A program made the translations under genes and the position numbers. A stretch of DNA of 64,000 nt from Lepus europaeus (Eukaryota; Chordata; Mammalia; Lagomorpha; Leporidae): positions 64,833,297 through 64,897,296 of the forward strand of contig NC_084836.1 of assembly GCF_033115175.1 (NCBI RefSeq), in the 5' to 3' direction. Positions 23,101-34,056 of the stretch are shown one piece after another (within the stretch, counting starts at the first letter, position 1; every line of letters starts with the position of its first letter). The notes beneath the pieces were generated by a model, which saw only the letters and a list, made by a program, of their open reading frames with translations, was not told the origin of the DNA and ran no database searches.

Positions 23101-24370
23101 GCACCTGGGAAAGCAGAGGAAGATGGCCCAAGTGCTTGGGTCCATGCACCCATGTGGAAGACCCAGAAGAAGCTCCTGCCTAACTTCAGCTGTTGTGGCC
23201 ATTTGGGGAGTGAACCAGTAGATGGAAGACCTCTCTCTCTCTCTAACTCTGCCTTCCAGATAAATTAAGTGAATGTTTAAAAAATCCAAAGAATTGTGTT
23301 CGACAGTTAAGCTGCCACTTGGGACACCTGTATCTCATGTATCTTTCTGTTTCTGTGCCTCTCAAATAAATGAAGGAAAAGAAATGTGGTGTTCCTGGAT
23401 CTGCAGAGGTTATATGAAAAAGTAACAGCCAAATAATGCTAATGATGGTGGGACTTGCCATCAAGTTTCAAAGTTTTTTAATCCTTTCAAATTTAATAAT
23501 TTTATTCATATTTTAAAAACTTTTCCTAATTTTCATTTATCTTAAAGGCAGAGAGAGACATCTAGAGATTTTTCCATGTGCTGGGTCACTCCCCAAATGC
23601 CTACAACAGCCAAGGCTCGGTTAGGCAGAAGTTAGGAGGCTAAAACTCAAGCCAGGTCTCCTATGTGGGTGGCAGGGACACACCTGCTTGAACTGTCACT
23701 ACTACCTCTCAGGATCTGCAATAGTAGGGAGCTGGAATCAGGAGGCAGAGCAAGAGCCAGAAGTAAAACCCAGCACTCCAGTATGGAATGCTGGCATCTT
23801 AATGGTTGAGCAAATGCCTCCCCCAAGAATACCATATTTCTAAGATGACCAGTGAAAAGGAGAATAAAATGGAGATCTCAGCCCAGGCATGCAATGTATA
23901 GGTTGAAAATGCACCCTAGATAAATCTGATGTACATCTTTGATTATGAATCACTGATGCAAGCTCACTGGATTAAGGTAGAGTAGGAGAAGGAAAACATA
24001 AAAATTAGTCATTTTCTTGGTGTGCTTCTAGAAAGCAAGAAGACGGTCCATTTCTGGTACTATAGCAATTATTTTTCTGTTTGTATAAAGGTTTTCCATT
24101 TCTGGGAAAAGAATGTGACTAAGAGGGCCAGCTCCATAATCAGGTCATAGCCTTCCCTTCAAAAGCCTCACTAGACATTCAATTTCTTCTTTCCCTCAGA
24201 TACTCACCTCCAATGGTACTCTCCTGGTATTCGTGGAATTGCCCTTTGACAAATCGTAATACCAGACTAGATTTTCCCACTGCAGATTCCCCCAGCAGGA
24301 CCAATTTGAACTGGCATATTTTGCTGGCTTGAGGCTGCCCATTGGGCCTGGCTGTGCTTCTGCTAGTCAT
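20126..24370 (-). CDS. RAB5B: Ras-related protein Rab-5B
   Basis: This small GTPase controls early endosome fusion and endocytic traffic. Five coding exons on the minus strand (24370-24208, 22107-21956, 21720-21598, 21041-20948, 20241-20126) join in frame to 215 aa, the human length, and look identical to the human protein from memory. The P-loop GESAVGKS is at residues 27-34, DTAGQE at 75-80, NKAD at 133-136 and SAK at 163-165. The C-terminal CCSN is the geranylgeranylation site. Introns are GT-AG. The start lies in an exon with about 100 bases of 5' UTR (to 24470) after a CTTTACAG acceptor. The first intron is 16-17 kb. Confidence 0.98.
20461..20845 (-). mobile_element. Young C repeat with 15-bp TSD, RAB5B last intron
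   Basis: This full-length antisense copy (20476-20830) is flanked by perfect ATACCCAGGATTTTT repeats at 20461-20475 and 20831-20845. It begins with a long reversed A tail and the TGACAGGCAGAG end typical of the young subtype. Confidence 0.96.
22108..22697. other. RAB5B intron, no gene recognised
   Basis: This is unique sequence. A segment ending AATAAATCTTGCTTAAAA at about 22,400-22,500 has a retroposon-like tail, but I cannot name its family. Confidence 0.4.
22698..22982 (+). mobile_element. C repeat, diverged
   Basis: A sense copy running from a GTGGTTAAAACACCACTTGG head to a CATTCAAATAAAAATC tail. Confidence 0.85.
22988..23287 (+). mobile_element. C repeat
   Basis: A sense copy starting GGGGCTGGCATAGTGGCAC, placed at the tail of the preceding element. 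Confidence 0.88.
23302..23380 (+). mobile_element. C repeat remnant with internal deletion
   Basis: Head-like AGTTAAGCTGCCACTTGG is joined almost directly to the tail CTCAAATAAATG. The body is missing. Confidence 0.65.
23520..23826 (-). mobile_element. C repeat, old
   Basis: An antisense copy with many substitutions. The reversed tail, GAGAGAGA tract and CTTAATGGTTGAGCAAATGCC head are recognisable. Confidence 0.75.
23827..24207. other. RAB5B intron, no feature
   Basis: Unique intronic sequence leading to the donor of the first coding exon. Nothing was recognised. Confidence 0.5.
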
Positions 24371-24470
24371 GGCCAGATTATCAGAGTGGGAAAGGGTGGA
24401 GGGAGGGGGATGCCACAAAGCGGCAAAGGGGGGAGGGGGGAGGGGAAGGGACTTCCAGACTTCAACAGTC

Positions 24471-25315
24471 CTGTAAAGAAAAAAAGGGAGTAAAATTAGA
24501 CATAGGTGCACTGTAACCCTAATCACTTTTTAGGGAAGACAGAATCTCTTGATTTCTTTACTCCTAAGGACTTAGCTCTTGTAATCATTCACCATTGGAA
24601 GTTTCCACCTCTGAGAAGGTCCCAGGCATTGATACTCAGTAGTAAAAAAGACTGGGGAGCGGTAAATAAGAACTGCTTCTGAAGCAATTTGCCCTATCAC
24701 AAAATCTCCAACTGCCAAGGGAGCACAAATGGAGAGGCTGAAAACTGAGAAGTTCTGAATCATCCATTAATTCCTCACCAGGTCTTCAGGGTTTTTTGGA
24801 GTCACAGCTAATTGGTTAACCTTAAATTGATCCACTAAAGGCATCCTAGACCCCTAGTATCTCCTTGGTATCCTGAAGATGCTTTTCTTCTTTTCATTCT
24901 CTTGGCTCTCAAAATAAGAGATTTACTCTAAGGGTGCGGGGTAGTTGCCTCTTCTAAGGGCAAGGAGTGACTTCCTGCATATCTGACCAGTCTTCTTGAT
25001 AACACGAAGTCTTTCTGAATATCTACTTGGGGTCCTAATGCCAGAAAATCTTCCTTTCTCCTTTTTGATCCAAGTTGAGGAGAGAAACACAACCAACAGA
25101 TCACTTTACCCTCACTTTGTCTCTGCCCCTTCTCCAAGTCTGAGAGTCTGGCAAGTCTGGGAGTCAGTACACTCGACTTGGCAGTGGTGCCTGGAGTTAG
25201 ATCTCCCTCTCCACCAAAGGGGCCTGGTCACTGTAGCCATCCAGTTAGTGGCAGACAGAGACACACCTTCTAAACACCCGCAGGAGTCTCCAGAGGAGGT
25301 ATAGGGGTAAGTCTT
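24471..25315. other. RAB5B first intron, no feature
   Basis: Unique intronic sequence. It starts with the CTTTACAG acceptor of the first coding exon. No gene, RNA or repeat was recognised. Confidence 0.5.
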
Positions 25316-25695
25316 CAAGCAATCAATATATATATTTTTTCTTTTTGACAGGCAGAGTGGATAGTGAGAGAGAGAGAGAGACAGAGAGAAAGGTCTTCCT
25401 TTACCGTTGGTTCACCCTCCAATGGCCACTGCGGCCGGCGCATCTCGCTGATCCGAAGCCAGGAGCCAGGTGCTTCTCCTGGTCTCCCATGGGGTGCAGG
25501 GCCCAAGCACTTGGGCCATCCTCCACTGCCTTCCCGGGCCATAGCAGAGAGCTGGCCTGGAAGAGGGGCAACCGGGATAGAATCCGGCACCCCAACCGGG
25601 ACTAGAACCCAGTGTGCCGGCGCAACCCAGTGTGCCGGCGCCGCAAGGCGGAGGATTAGCCTGTTAAGCCATGGCGCCGGCCAAGCAATCAATAT
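25316..25695 (-). mobile_element. Young C repeat with 14-bp TSD and internal duplication
   Basis: This antisense copy is flanked by CAAGCAATCAATAT at 25316-25329 and 25682-25695. The segment ACCCAGTGTGCCGGCGC occurs twice in tandem near 25,604-25,640, a small duplication not seen in the other copies here. Confidence 0.95.
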
Positions 25696-26150
25696 TTGAT
25701 GAAAGAATACATTGAATCAACTTTACTACCTCTAAAAGGGATAAGAGAACTGGTAGAAGGGAGGGGACAGAAAGAAAAGTTGGCACTTTGAAATTCTAAT
25801 CATCTAAACCTGAGTTTATTTCATCATCCTGACTTGAAGCGAAAGGAAGGGACTACAAAATTTGAAAAGGAGGTAGCATGGGCAGAGCAGACAAAAACTC
25901 TCTCCAAAAACCTAAGAACTGAGTGGTACTTCACTTGTTCAAATATATCTTCTACTCCTCGTAGCCTAGGTAGAGATGCCGTAGGTAGAGCCTAGGTAGA
26001 CAGACATCATTCTGTGTGTCACATGTGAGAAGACATTATTTTGTCACTATAGTGAATGGTTCTGAAGTTCATTTGGGGTTTTTGAAGTTCAACTAGGATA
26101 AAAAAAAATCTCAAACATCCTACTTACTAGATAGTAAAGACAGAAAATCA
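25696..26150. other. RAB5B intron, no feature
   Basis: Unique intronic sequence. Nothing was recognised apart from a local GTAGGTAGAGCCTAGGTAGA near-repeat. Confidence 0.45.
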
Positions 26151-26154
26151 TACA

Positions 26155-26490
26155 GGAGGCAATAGAACAGAGGCTCTGGAGTGCGATTCTCAGGGTTTGT
26201 TTTCCACTTCTACTTATTAGCTGTCAACCTTGGGGCAAGTGACTAAAGACTTATATGCATGAATTTCAAGATTTTTTTTTTTTGCATCAAAATAAACCTA
26301 TCTTTTAATTCCATTTTTAATTCTGAAGTACCCTTGCAGATGTATGCATTCGTTTCTGTAAAACAGAATAATAGGCCTTATATGCACCTACTTCATAAGA
26401 TTGTAGTAAGGCTTAAATGAGCTAATACATACAAAGAACTTACATAAGTATCTGACATAAACTAAGAGCTCAATAAATATTAAGCTTTAT
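26155..26490 (+). mobile_element. MIR SINE, interrupted
   Basis: MIR-like segments are GGCTCTGGAGTGCGATTCTC, TAGCTGTCAACCTTGGGGCA and, after about 100 bases of other sequence, CTACTTCATAAGATTGTAGT to GAGCTCAATAAATATTAAGC. This is an ancient mammalian tRNA-derived SINE. Confidence 0.8.
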
Positions 26491-26507
26491 ACCAATCATT
26501 ATCAAAT

Positions 26508-26846
26508 GACATCAAGATTGGCCGGTGCGCGGCTCAACACACTAATCCTCTGCCATGTGGCACTGGCACACTGGGTTCTAGTCCTGGCAGGGGCACCGGA
26601 TTCTGTCCCAGTTGCCCCTCTTCCAGGCCAGCTCTCTGCTATGGCCCGGGAGTGCGGTGGAGGATGGCCCAGGTGCTTGGGCCCTGCACCCCATGGGAGA
26701 CAAGGAAGAAGCACCTGGCTCCTGCCTTTGGATCAGCGCGGTGCACCGGCAGCAGCGCGCCGGCCATTGGAGGGTGAACCAACGGCAAAAAGGAAGACCT
26801 TTCTCTCTGTCTCCCTCTCTCACTGACCATTCTGCCTGTCAAAAAA
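26508..26846 (+). mobile_element. Young C repeat with 10-bp TSD
   Basis: A sense copy flanked by GACATCAAGA at 26508-26517 and 26837-26846, with a pure A tail. Confidence 0.94.
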
Positions 26847-27134
26847 AAAAAAAAAAGACATCAAGAAAATTTTTCTAGTTCTCTGTCTTACCTTCCACTG
26901 TTGTAGTGGCCCTGCTTTTGCTGACCCAGAAAAGGTTAATATATTAAAAGTGTATGTCACGATTAGTTGTTATCAACACAGTCCTAAAAAGCAACCATAT
27001 ACAAAACAGGTAGAGAGAGAGAAAAAACAAAAGGGTAAGAGGAATTCAGTAGAGGACTGAGACACTGGTGAGAACCTTAAATCCCAAAGTAGACTAGATC
27101 ACTCAGATCCTACCTCCTAGGACACAATTATTAC

Positions 27135-27627
27135 TTTTTAAAATTTATTTTTGTTTATTTGAAAGGCAGAGTTACAGGGCGGGAGGAAGAGGGAGACAGA
27201 GAAAGAAAGGAGAGAGAGAAGACAGGGGAGGGGAGGTGGGAGGAGGGGGGAGGGGGAGGGGGAGGGGGAGGGGGAGGGGGAGGGGGAGGGGAGGGGAGAG
27301 GAGAGGAGAGGAGAGGAGAGGAGAGGAGAGGAGAGGAGAGGAGAGGAGAGGAGAGGAGAGGAGAGGAGAGAGGGGATCTTCCATTTATTTGCTGGTTCAC
27401 TCCCCAAATGGCTGTGATGGCCCAACTAAACCAGAAGCCCAGAAGTTCTTCCAGGTTTCCCATGTGGGTGCAAGGGCCTAGGCACTTAGGCCATCTTCCA
27501 CTACTTTCCCAGGTGCATTAGCAGGGAGGTGGATCAGAAGTGGAGCAGCTGGGTCTCAAACCAGTGCCCATGAGGGATGCTGGCATTGCAGGTGGAGGCT
27601 TAACCCACTAGGCCACAGCACCGGCCC
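27135..27627 (-). mobile_element. C repeat with expanded purine tract
   Basis: The antisense copy is about 150 bases longer than usual because its GA-rich segment has expanded into (GGGGGA)n and (GGAGA)n. The body and the head (CACTAGGCCACAGCACCGGCCC) follow. Confidence 0.9.
27238..27374 (+). repeat. Homopurine (GGGGGA)n/(GGAGA)n microsatellite
   Basis: This is 137 bases without a single pyrimidine on the plus strand, made of GGGGGA units followed by GGAGA units. Confidence 0.95.
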
Positions 27628-27810
27628 TTCTTACTTCATTATTAACATTTTTCTCTGGAAGAACAGGACAAAACCCATGGTTGGATCCTGTTTCTATGAA
27701 ACAAAACAAAATTCCACAGAGAAAGGCATGGGACAGTACAACTACCTTTGAGGAAAGTGAGACTGAGGTAGGCAGTATGTGAGGGGTTCTTTTCATTCTA
27801 AACAGATTTT

Positions 27811-28152
27811 TTTTTTTTAAGATTTACTTATTTATTTGAAAGGTAGAGATAGAGAGCGAGGAGGGGAGGGGAGGGGGGGGAGAGAGAGAGAGAGAGAGAG
27901 TCATCCATCCAAAAGTTCACTCCCCAAATGGCCCCAACAGCTGGACCTGGGCCAACCAAAGCCAAGAACTTGGAACTCCAATCCAGGTCTCTAACATGGG
28001 TGGCAGGGGCCCAAGTACTTGGGCTATCTTCCACTACCTTCCCAGGCACATTAAAAGGGAGATGGATTGGAGGGGGAGCAGCTGAGACTTGAACTGGCGC
28101 TCATATGGAATGCCAACAATGTCTTAACCTGTTGTACCACAACACTGGCCCC
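27811..28152 (-). mobile_element. C repeat
   Basis: An antisense copy that starts with a T run and AAGATTTACTTATTTATTTG and ends ACCACAACACTGGCCCC. Its GA tract is also expanded. Confidence 0.9.
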
Positions 28153-28157
28153 ACAAT

Positions 28158-28466
28158 TTCTTTCTTTCTTTAATTTTAGTTTTTGAAAGGCAGAGAGAGA
28201 GAGAGACAGATTTCTCCCATCCTCTGGCTGACTCCTCAACTACTCATCACAGCCAGGGCTGAGTGAGACCAAATCCAAAGAGCCAGGAACTCAAGCCAAG
28301 TCTCCCATGTGGGCAGCATGGACTCAATTACTTGAGCTATCACTGCTGCTTCCCAGGGTGTGCATTAGCACGAAGCTAGTATTGGAAGTGGAACAGGGAC
28401 TCAAACCCAGTCCAATATGGATGCAGAGCAGCTCAAATCACATCTTAACCGCTCTTTGCCTACCTC
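28158..28466 (-). mobile_element. C repeat, old
   Basis: An antisense diverged copy adjoining the previous one, with a reversed tail CTTTCTTTCTTTAATTTTAG and a GA tract. Confidence 0.78.
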
Positions 28467-28610
28467 TCTTTTTAAAAAGGGAATATATTTTTCTAAAGGA
28501 AAAATAAAAAAATCCCAAGTTTAAATTAACTGGCCCATCCAAAATTCCGTGAACGTCTTAATTACCTTCTCAACCCTTGGTCATAGTTGCTGTTTTTATC
28601 CTCAAACCTT

Positions 28611-28955
28611 TAAGGCAGTCTTTTTTTTTTTTAAACAGGCAGAGTGAGACAGAGAGAAAGGTCTTCCTTTGCCATTGGTTCACCCTCCAATGGCCGCTGC
28701 GGCTGGCGCGCTGTGGCCAGCGCACTGCGCTGATCCGAAGCCAGGAGCCAGGTGCTTCTCCTGGTCTCCCATGGGGTGCAGGGCCCAAGCACTTGGGCCA
28801 TCCTCCACTGCACTCCCTGGCCACAGCAGAGAGCTGGCCTGGAAGAGGGGCAACCGGGACAGAATCCAGCGCCCCGACTGGGACTAGAACCTGGTGTGCC
28901 AGCGCCGCAAGGCGGAGGATTAGCCTATTGAGCCGCGGTGCCGGCCTAAGGCAGT
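28611..28955 (-). mobile_element. Young C repeat with 9-bp TSD
   Basis: An antisense copy flanked by TAAGGCAGT at 28611-28619 and 28947-28955. Confidence 0.94.
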
Positions 28956-28977
28956 GTTTCTTAATCTGTGGGCTGTA

Positions 28978-29298
28978 GGGACAAGCATTGTAGCACAGCA
29001 GGTTAAAATGCCACTGTGACACTGGCATCCTGTATTAGAGTGCTGGCTGGAATCCTGGCACTCCTCTTCTTATCCAGCTTTCTGCTAATGTGCCTTGAGA
29101 AAGCAACAGAGGATGGTCCAAGTTCTTGGGGCCCTGCCACTCATGTGGGGGAGATCAGGATGGAGGTCCTGGCTTTGGCATGGCCCAGCCCTGGCTGTTG
29201 CAGCCACTTGGGTAGTGAACCAGCAGATTGAAGGCCTATCTTTCTCTATCCCTCCCTGTTGCTCTGCCTTTCAAATGAGTAAGTCTCAGAATAAGAAA
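28978..29298 (+). mobile_element. C repeat, diverged
   Basis: A sense copy from ACAAGCATTGTAGCACAGC to CTTTCAAATGAGTAAGTCTC. Confidence 0.85.
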
Positions 29299-29356
29299 CA
29301 ATTACTTTTAGAAATGTAGGCTGTAAGCTAATGGTGATCTTGAAATCACTTGCCGT

Positions 29357-29678
29357 GGGGCCAGTGTGGTGGTGCAATGAGTTAACTTCCTGTTTGCGAT
29401 GCTGGCATCCTGTATCATACATTCTATATGCTTGAGTAATGATTGTTCCATTTGCAATCCAGCTCCCTGCTAATGCACATAGGAAAGCAGTGGATGATGG
29501 CCCAAGTACTCATATCCATCACCCATGTGGGAGACCAGGATGGAATTCCTAGCTCCTCATGGCTCAGCCATGGCTATTGTGGCCATCTGGAGAGTAAATA
29601 AGCAGATGAAAGATCTCTGTCTCTCCTTTTTATTTGTCACTCTGCTTTTCAAACAAATAAGTAAATATATTTTTAAAA
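29357..29678 (+). mobile_element. C repeat, diverged
   Basis: A sense copy from GGGGCCAGTGTGGTGGTGC to CAAACAAATAAGTAAATAT. Confidence 0.85.
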
Positions 29679-29981
29679 ATATTTTTTAGTTTTATTTGAA
29701 AGGTAGAGTTACAGAAAGAGGAGGACATAGATCTTCCACCCACTGGTTCACTCTCCAAATTGTCATAATGGCCAGGTGGAAGCCAGGAGCCCAGAGCTTC
29801 TTCTGGGTCTCTCACATGGGTGCAGGAGCCCAAGGGCTTTGGCCATCCTCCACTACTTTCCCAGGTGTTTTATCACGGAGTTGGATCGTAAGTGGAACAG
29901 AAGGGGCTCAAACCAGCATCCATATGGGATGCCAGCATCGCAGGCAGAGGCTTAACCTTCTCTGCCACAACACCAATCCCA
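29679..29981 (-). mobile_element. C repeat opposed to the previous copy
   Basis: The antisense copy starts TTTTATTTGAAAGGTAGAG, tail-to-tail with the preceding sense copy. Confidence 0.86.
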
Positions 29982-30009
29982 ATAAATATTTTTTAAAAAA
30001 GAAATCACT

Positions 30010-30297
30010 TGAGGCCAGTGCTGTGGCATAGCAGGTTAAGATGTGACCTGCAGTGCCAGCATCCCATAAAGGCACTAATTCATGTCCTGGCTACTCCACT
30101 TCCGACCCAGGTCCCTAATATGCCTGGAAAATCAGTGGATGGGCCAAGTCCTTGGGTCCCTGTATCCACATGGGGAGACCCAAAAGAAGCTCCTGGCATT
30201 GGCCATTTGAGGTGTGAACCAGCGGATAGAAGATCTCTGTCTCTCCTGTCTCACTGTAACTCTGCCTTTCCAATAAATAAATAAATCTTGAAAGCAA
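30010..30297 (+). mobile_element. C repeat
   Basis: A sense copy from GAGGCCAGTGCTGTGGCAT to AATAAATAAATAAATCTTG. Confidence 0.87.
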
Positions 30298-30339
30298 GCA
30301 GGAACTTGCTGGATGATCAGTTATCTAAAAAAAAAAAAG

Positions 30340-30657
30340 GAGAGAGTGGGTAATGTGGTACAGCTGGTTAAGTTGATGCTTGGAAACTTCCCACATCCCA
30401 GTATCAGGATGCTGCTGGTTCAAGTTCCGGCTAATTCACTTCTGATCCAGTTTTCTGCTAATATGCCTGAGAGGCAATGGATGATGGCCCAAGTACCTGG
30501 ATTCTGCTACCCACATGAAGAGACCAGGATGGAGAAGTTCCTGGCTCCTGGCTGTGGCCTGGCTCAGCCCTGGAAGTTGGAGTGAATCAGTCACTGGATT
30601 CTGTCTCTCCCTCTCCAACACTCTGCCTTTCAGATAAATAAATCTTAGAATAAAAAT
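30340..30657 (+). mobile_element. C repeat, diverged
   Basis: A sense copy from GTAATGTGGTACAGCTGG to GATAAATAAATCTTAG. Confidence 0.83.
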
Positions 30658-30659
30658 AT

Positions 30660-30977
30660 ACAAAACAAGAAATACCATGTATACCATAAAAAATTACATA
30701 ATTTTGTGAAAATATTGTCCTTTGTGTATATGTATTTTATACACAGTGAATTTAATGTAAAATTTGTCTGTTTACAATGAATCATGATAAAAAATGTTTT
30801 ACAAACACTCCTTTGGAGAAGCCTGATACTGACAAACTGGTTAAGTAGGGATGCAAGGAAATTTAGTCTCTGGATGGCTGATAACTATGGCTACTACTAA
30901 CACATATCTACATGAAATTATGATGAAGCTGAATACACAGCTCTATCAGAGGATCCAAACCCTGCTACTAAGGCGGC
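30660..30977. other. RAB5B intron, AT-rich spacer
   Basis: An AT-rich stretch without a recognisable gene or repeat. Confidence 0.45.
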
Positions 30978-31640
30978 AGAGCAGAGCAGACACTGTGGCA
31001 CAGCAGGTTAAGCCACTGCTTGAGACACTGGCATCCCAGATCAGAGTACTTGGTTCAAGTCCCTACTACTCTGCATTTCTGATCCAGCTTTTCTCTACTG
31101 CACCTGGGAAGCACTGGATAATAACCTAAGTGCTTGGGTTCCTGTCATCCATGGGGGAGACCAGGATAGAATTTCTGGTTCTGGCTTTGACCCACCAAAC
31201 CCCTTGATTTTGTGGGCACCTGGGCAGTGAACCAGCAGATGAAAGACACCTCTGTCACTCTACCTTTTTTTTATTTTAAAGATTTATTTACTTATTTGAA
31301 AGAGTTACACAGAGAGAAGGAAGGGCAGAGAGAGAGAGGTCTTCCATCCACTGGTTCACTCCCCAGATGGCCGCAAAAGCTGGAGCTGCGCCGATCCGAA
31401 GCCAGGAGCCAGGAGCTTCTTCTGGGTCTCCCACGTTGGTGCAGGGGCTCAGGACTTGGGCCATCTTCTACTGCTTTCCCAGGCCACAGCAGAGAGCTGG
31501 ATCAGAAGTGGAGCAGCCAGGATTCGAACTAGCACCCATATGGGATGCCGGCACTACCGGCTGCGGCTTTACCTGCTACGTGACAGTGCTGGCCCCCACT
31601 CTACCTTTCAAAAAAAGAAATAAATCTTAAAAGAAAAAAA
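30978..31640 (+). mobile_element. C repeat split by a second C repeat
   Basis: The outer sense copy runs 30978-31267 and resumes at 31597-31640 with its tail. An antisense copy sits inside it. Confidence 0.9.
31268..31596 (-). mobile_element. C repeat nested inside an older C repeat, with TSD
   Basis: The 12-base sequence CACTCTACCTTT flanks it at 31256-31267 and 31597-31608. Both copies belong to the outer element, which fixes the order of insertion. Confidence 0.95.
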
Positions 31641-31679
31641 GAAGTTGCAGAACTTTCATGGCAGTGGGATGTGCCAACC

Positions 31680-31870
31680 TAGACCAAGGCAGTCCTGGGT
31701 AGCAGCAAAGGGCTTTGATATCAGGCAAGCCCGAGTTCTGTTCTCTGCCAATGTGCTTCATCACATTGCATCTTAGGCTACTCATTCCTTCGCCTCTCTG
31801 AACCTCAGCTTTCTTATCTATAAGGATCTTCAGGAGAGAAGGGGATTGGTAAAAGTAGCAAAAGGCAGAA
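31680..31870 (+). mobile_element. MIR-like ancient SINE
   Basis: Segments GCTTTGATATCAGGCAAGCC and CTCTGAACCTCAGCTTTC match the MIR pattern. Confidence 0.6.
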
Positions 31871-32576
31871 TTTGAATTCACTTCCAAATTTCTATATATA
31901 TTGAAGAAACTTGCTATTCTTAAGCTAATTGTGTAGATGAATTATTTCCAAAATATCTTAAATTTATATAGAACTTTGCATACATTGTATCATGGAAAAA
32001 GAGAATAGGCCATCATAACCCTAAACTTTACAACAAAACAGATGGCACAATATGGATAAAAAGAAAGATACAAATGATAAATTGATCAAGCTTCCTTCAG
32101 GTATACACATAGATTCTCAAGAAAGGAAAAGTTACTAGTTTCTGTGATTCTTCACATTTTTATCTATTTCAAAGCATGTGATCCAAGGCAAGGAACATTA
32201 AGACTCAATGTTACTACTCCACAATATGAAAACATGGGAGTTAGAATGGACTGAATTCTCATGGCCAGACATATCACTCTAGGCATGGGAAAACAGCAGA
32301 GGAATGGGGGAGTGTGAAGATAGGAAGGAGTCACAGGCACATGAGGGTTTCAAAGTCCTTGTCAGTAACCCCTGCGGACAGGAATCAAGTCAGATCCCAG
32401 ATAGGGTCAGCAAGCGCAGCCTTGGATTGTCACAGATTAATAACTACTGGGTTAGAAAAGATTACCTTCTACTCCAAAATGTAACCTCAAGGACATGTCT
32501 TCTCTTCCCTGTTCACAATAAATTTTGATCTTTAGTCTTATTGGTGAGGGTATTACATTTTTTTAAAACTCTTTTG
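31871..32576. other. RAB5B intron, AT-rich spacer
   Basis: AT-rich intronic DNA without a recognisable gene or repeat. Confidence 0.45.
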
Positions 32577-32897
32577 GGGCTGGTGCTGTGGTGCAGCGGG
32601 TCAGAGCCCTGGCCTACAGTGCTGGCATCTCATATGGGCACTGGTTCGAGTCCTGGCTGCTCTACTTCCAATCCAGCTCTCTGCTATGGCCTAGGAAAGC
32701 AGTGGAAGATGGCCCAAGTGCTTGGGCCCCTGCACCCACATGGGAGACTTGGAAAAAGCTGTTGGCTCCTGGCTTTGGATCAGCTCAGCTCTGGCCATTG
32801 CAGCCATTTGGAGAGTAAACCAGCGGATGGAAGACCTCTCTCTCTGGCTCTAACTCGCTCGCTCTGTAACTCTTTCAAATAAATAAATTTTAAAAAA
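32577..32897 (+). mobile_element. C repeat
   Basis: A sense copy from GGGGCTGGTGCTGTGGTGC to CAAATAAATAAATTTTAAA. Confidence 0.9.
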
Positions 32898-33022
32898 CAA
32901 AACAGAAACAAATTCTTTTAACCTTCTAACCCCCAACTGTTGTTGGCTTCCTCAAGTCCAGGAACTGGTTAGCAACATTTTGGGGAGGAGGGTATTTTCT
33001 TCTTCTTGAAAGACAGAGACAA

Positions 33023-33335
33023 GGGCCAGCACAGAGGCATAGCGGGTAAAGCCACTGCCTGTGGTGCCGGCATCCCACATGGGCGCCGGTTCGAGTCCCA
33101 GCTGCTCCACTTCTGATCCAGCTCTCTGCTATAGCCTGGGAAAGCAGTGGAAGATGGCCCAAATGCTTGGGCCCCTGCATATGCATGGGAGACCCAGAAG
33201 CTCCTGGCTTCGGATGGGTGAGCTCCAGCCATTGTGGCCAGTTGGAGAGTGAACCAGCAGATGGAAGATCTCATTCTCTCTCTCTCTCTGTGCCTCTCCT
33301 TATCTCTCTGTGTAACTTTTGACTTTCAAATAAAT

Positions 33336-33368
<33 letters not shown>
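33023..33368 (+). mobile_element. C repeat with long A tail
   Basis: A sense copy from GGGCCAGCACAGAGGCAT to AATAAATCTTAAAA and a tail of about 27 A. Confidence 0.9.
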
Positions 33369-33721
33369 GCCAGAGCCATGGCTCAACAGGCTAATCCTCC
33401 GCCTAGCGGCGCCGGCACACCACGTTCTAGTCCCGGTCGGGGCGCCAGATTCTGTCCCGGTTGCCCCTCTTCCAGGCCAGCTCTCTGCTATGGCCCAGGA
33501 GTGCAGTGGAGGATGGCCCAAGTGCTTGGGCCCTGCACCCCATGGGAGACCAAGAGAAGCACCTGGCTCCTGCCTTTGGATCAGCGCAGTGTGCCGGCCG
33601 CAGCGCACCGGCCGCGGTGGCCATTGGAGTGTGAACCAATGGCAAAGGAAGACCTTTCTCTCTGTCTCTCTCTCTCACTGTCCACTCTGTCAAAAAATAA
33701 AAAAATTAAAAAAAAAAAAAA
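33369..33721 (+). mobile_element. Young C repeat inserted in the A tail of the previous copy
   Basis: This starts directly after the A run with GGCTCAACAGGCTAATCCTC and ends in a second A run. The young subtype sits on the older one. Confidence 0.93.
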
Positions 33722-33922
33722 TGAGCTCTTACCTCCTGGTTCACTCCCCAGATGTCCCTGGGGCCAGGAACTTGATCCAGGTTGCCTAAGTGGTGGCAGA
33801 GGCCCAATCAGTTAAGCCATTATTCTCAGGATCTGTATTAGCAGGAAGTTGGAGTCAAGAGTGAATGGGGCATCAAACCCAGGCACTTTGAGAAAGGACA
33901 CAGGTGTCAATCATTAGGCCAA
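33722..33922 (-). mobile_element. C repeat fragment, old
   Basis: The antisense body is recognisable (GGTTCACTCCCCAGATG, TATTAGCAGGAAGTTGG). The reversed tail is missing, and the head end is interrupted by the 28S rRNA insertion. Confidence 0.75.
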
Positions 33923-33923
33923 T

Positions 33924-34056
33924 CGTGGGGAACTTGGCGCTAAACCATTCGTAGACGACCTGCTTCTGGGTCGGGGTTTCGTTCATAGCAGAGCAGCTCC
34001 CTCGCTGCGATCTATTGAAAGTCAGCCCTCGACACAAGGGTTTGAAAAAAAAAAAA
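33924..34056 (+). pseudogene. Retroposed 28S rRNA 3'-end fragment
   Basis: The last ~120 bases of large-subunit rRNA are present on the plus strand: CGTGGGGAACTTGGCGCTAA, ACCATTCGTAGACGACCTGC, TCTATTGAAAGTCAGCCCTC and GACACAAGGGTTTG. A 12-base A tail follows at 34045-34056. The insert is bounded by ATTAGGCCAAT at 33913-33923 and ATTAGGCCAAAT at 34059-34070, a target-site duplication. This is the signature of LINE machinery acting on a 5'-truncated rRNA template. It is very similar to functional 28S as I remember it, with only a few changes, and is not a functional rRNA gene. Confidence 0.95.
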
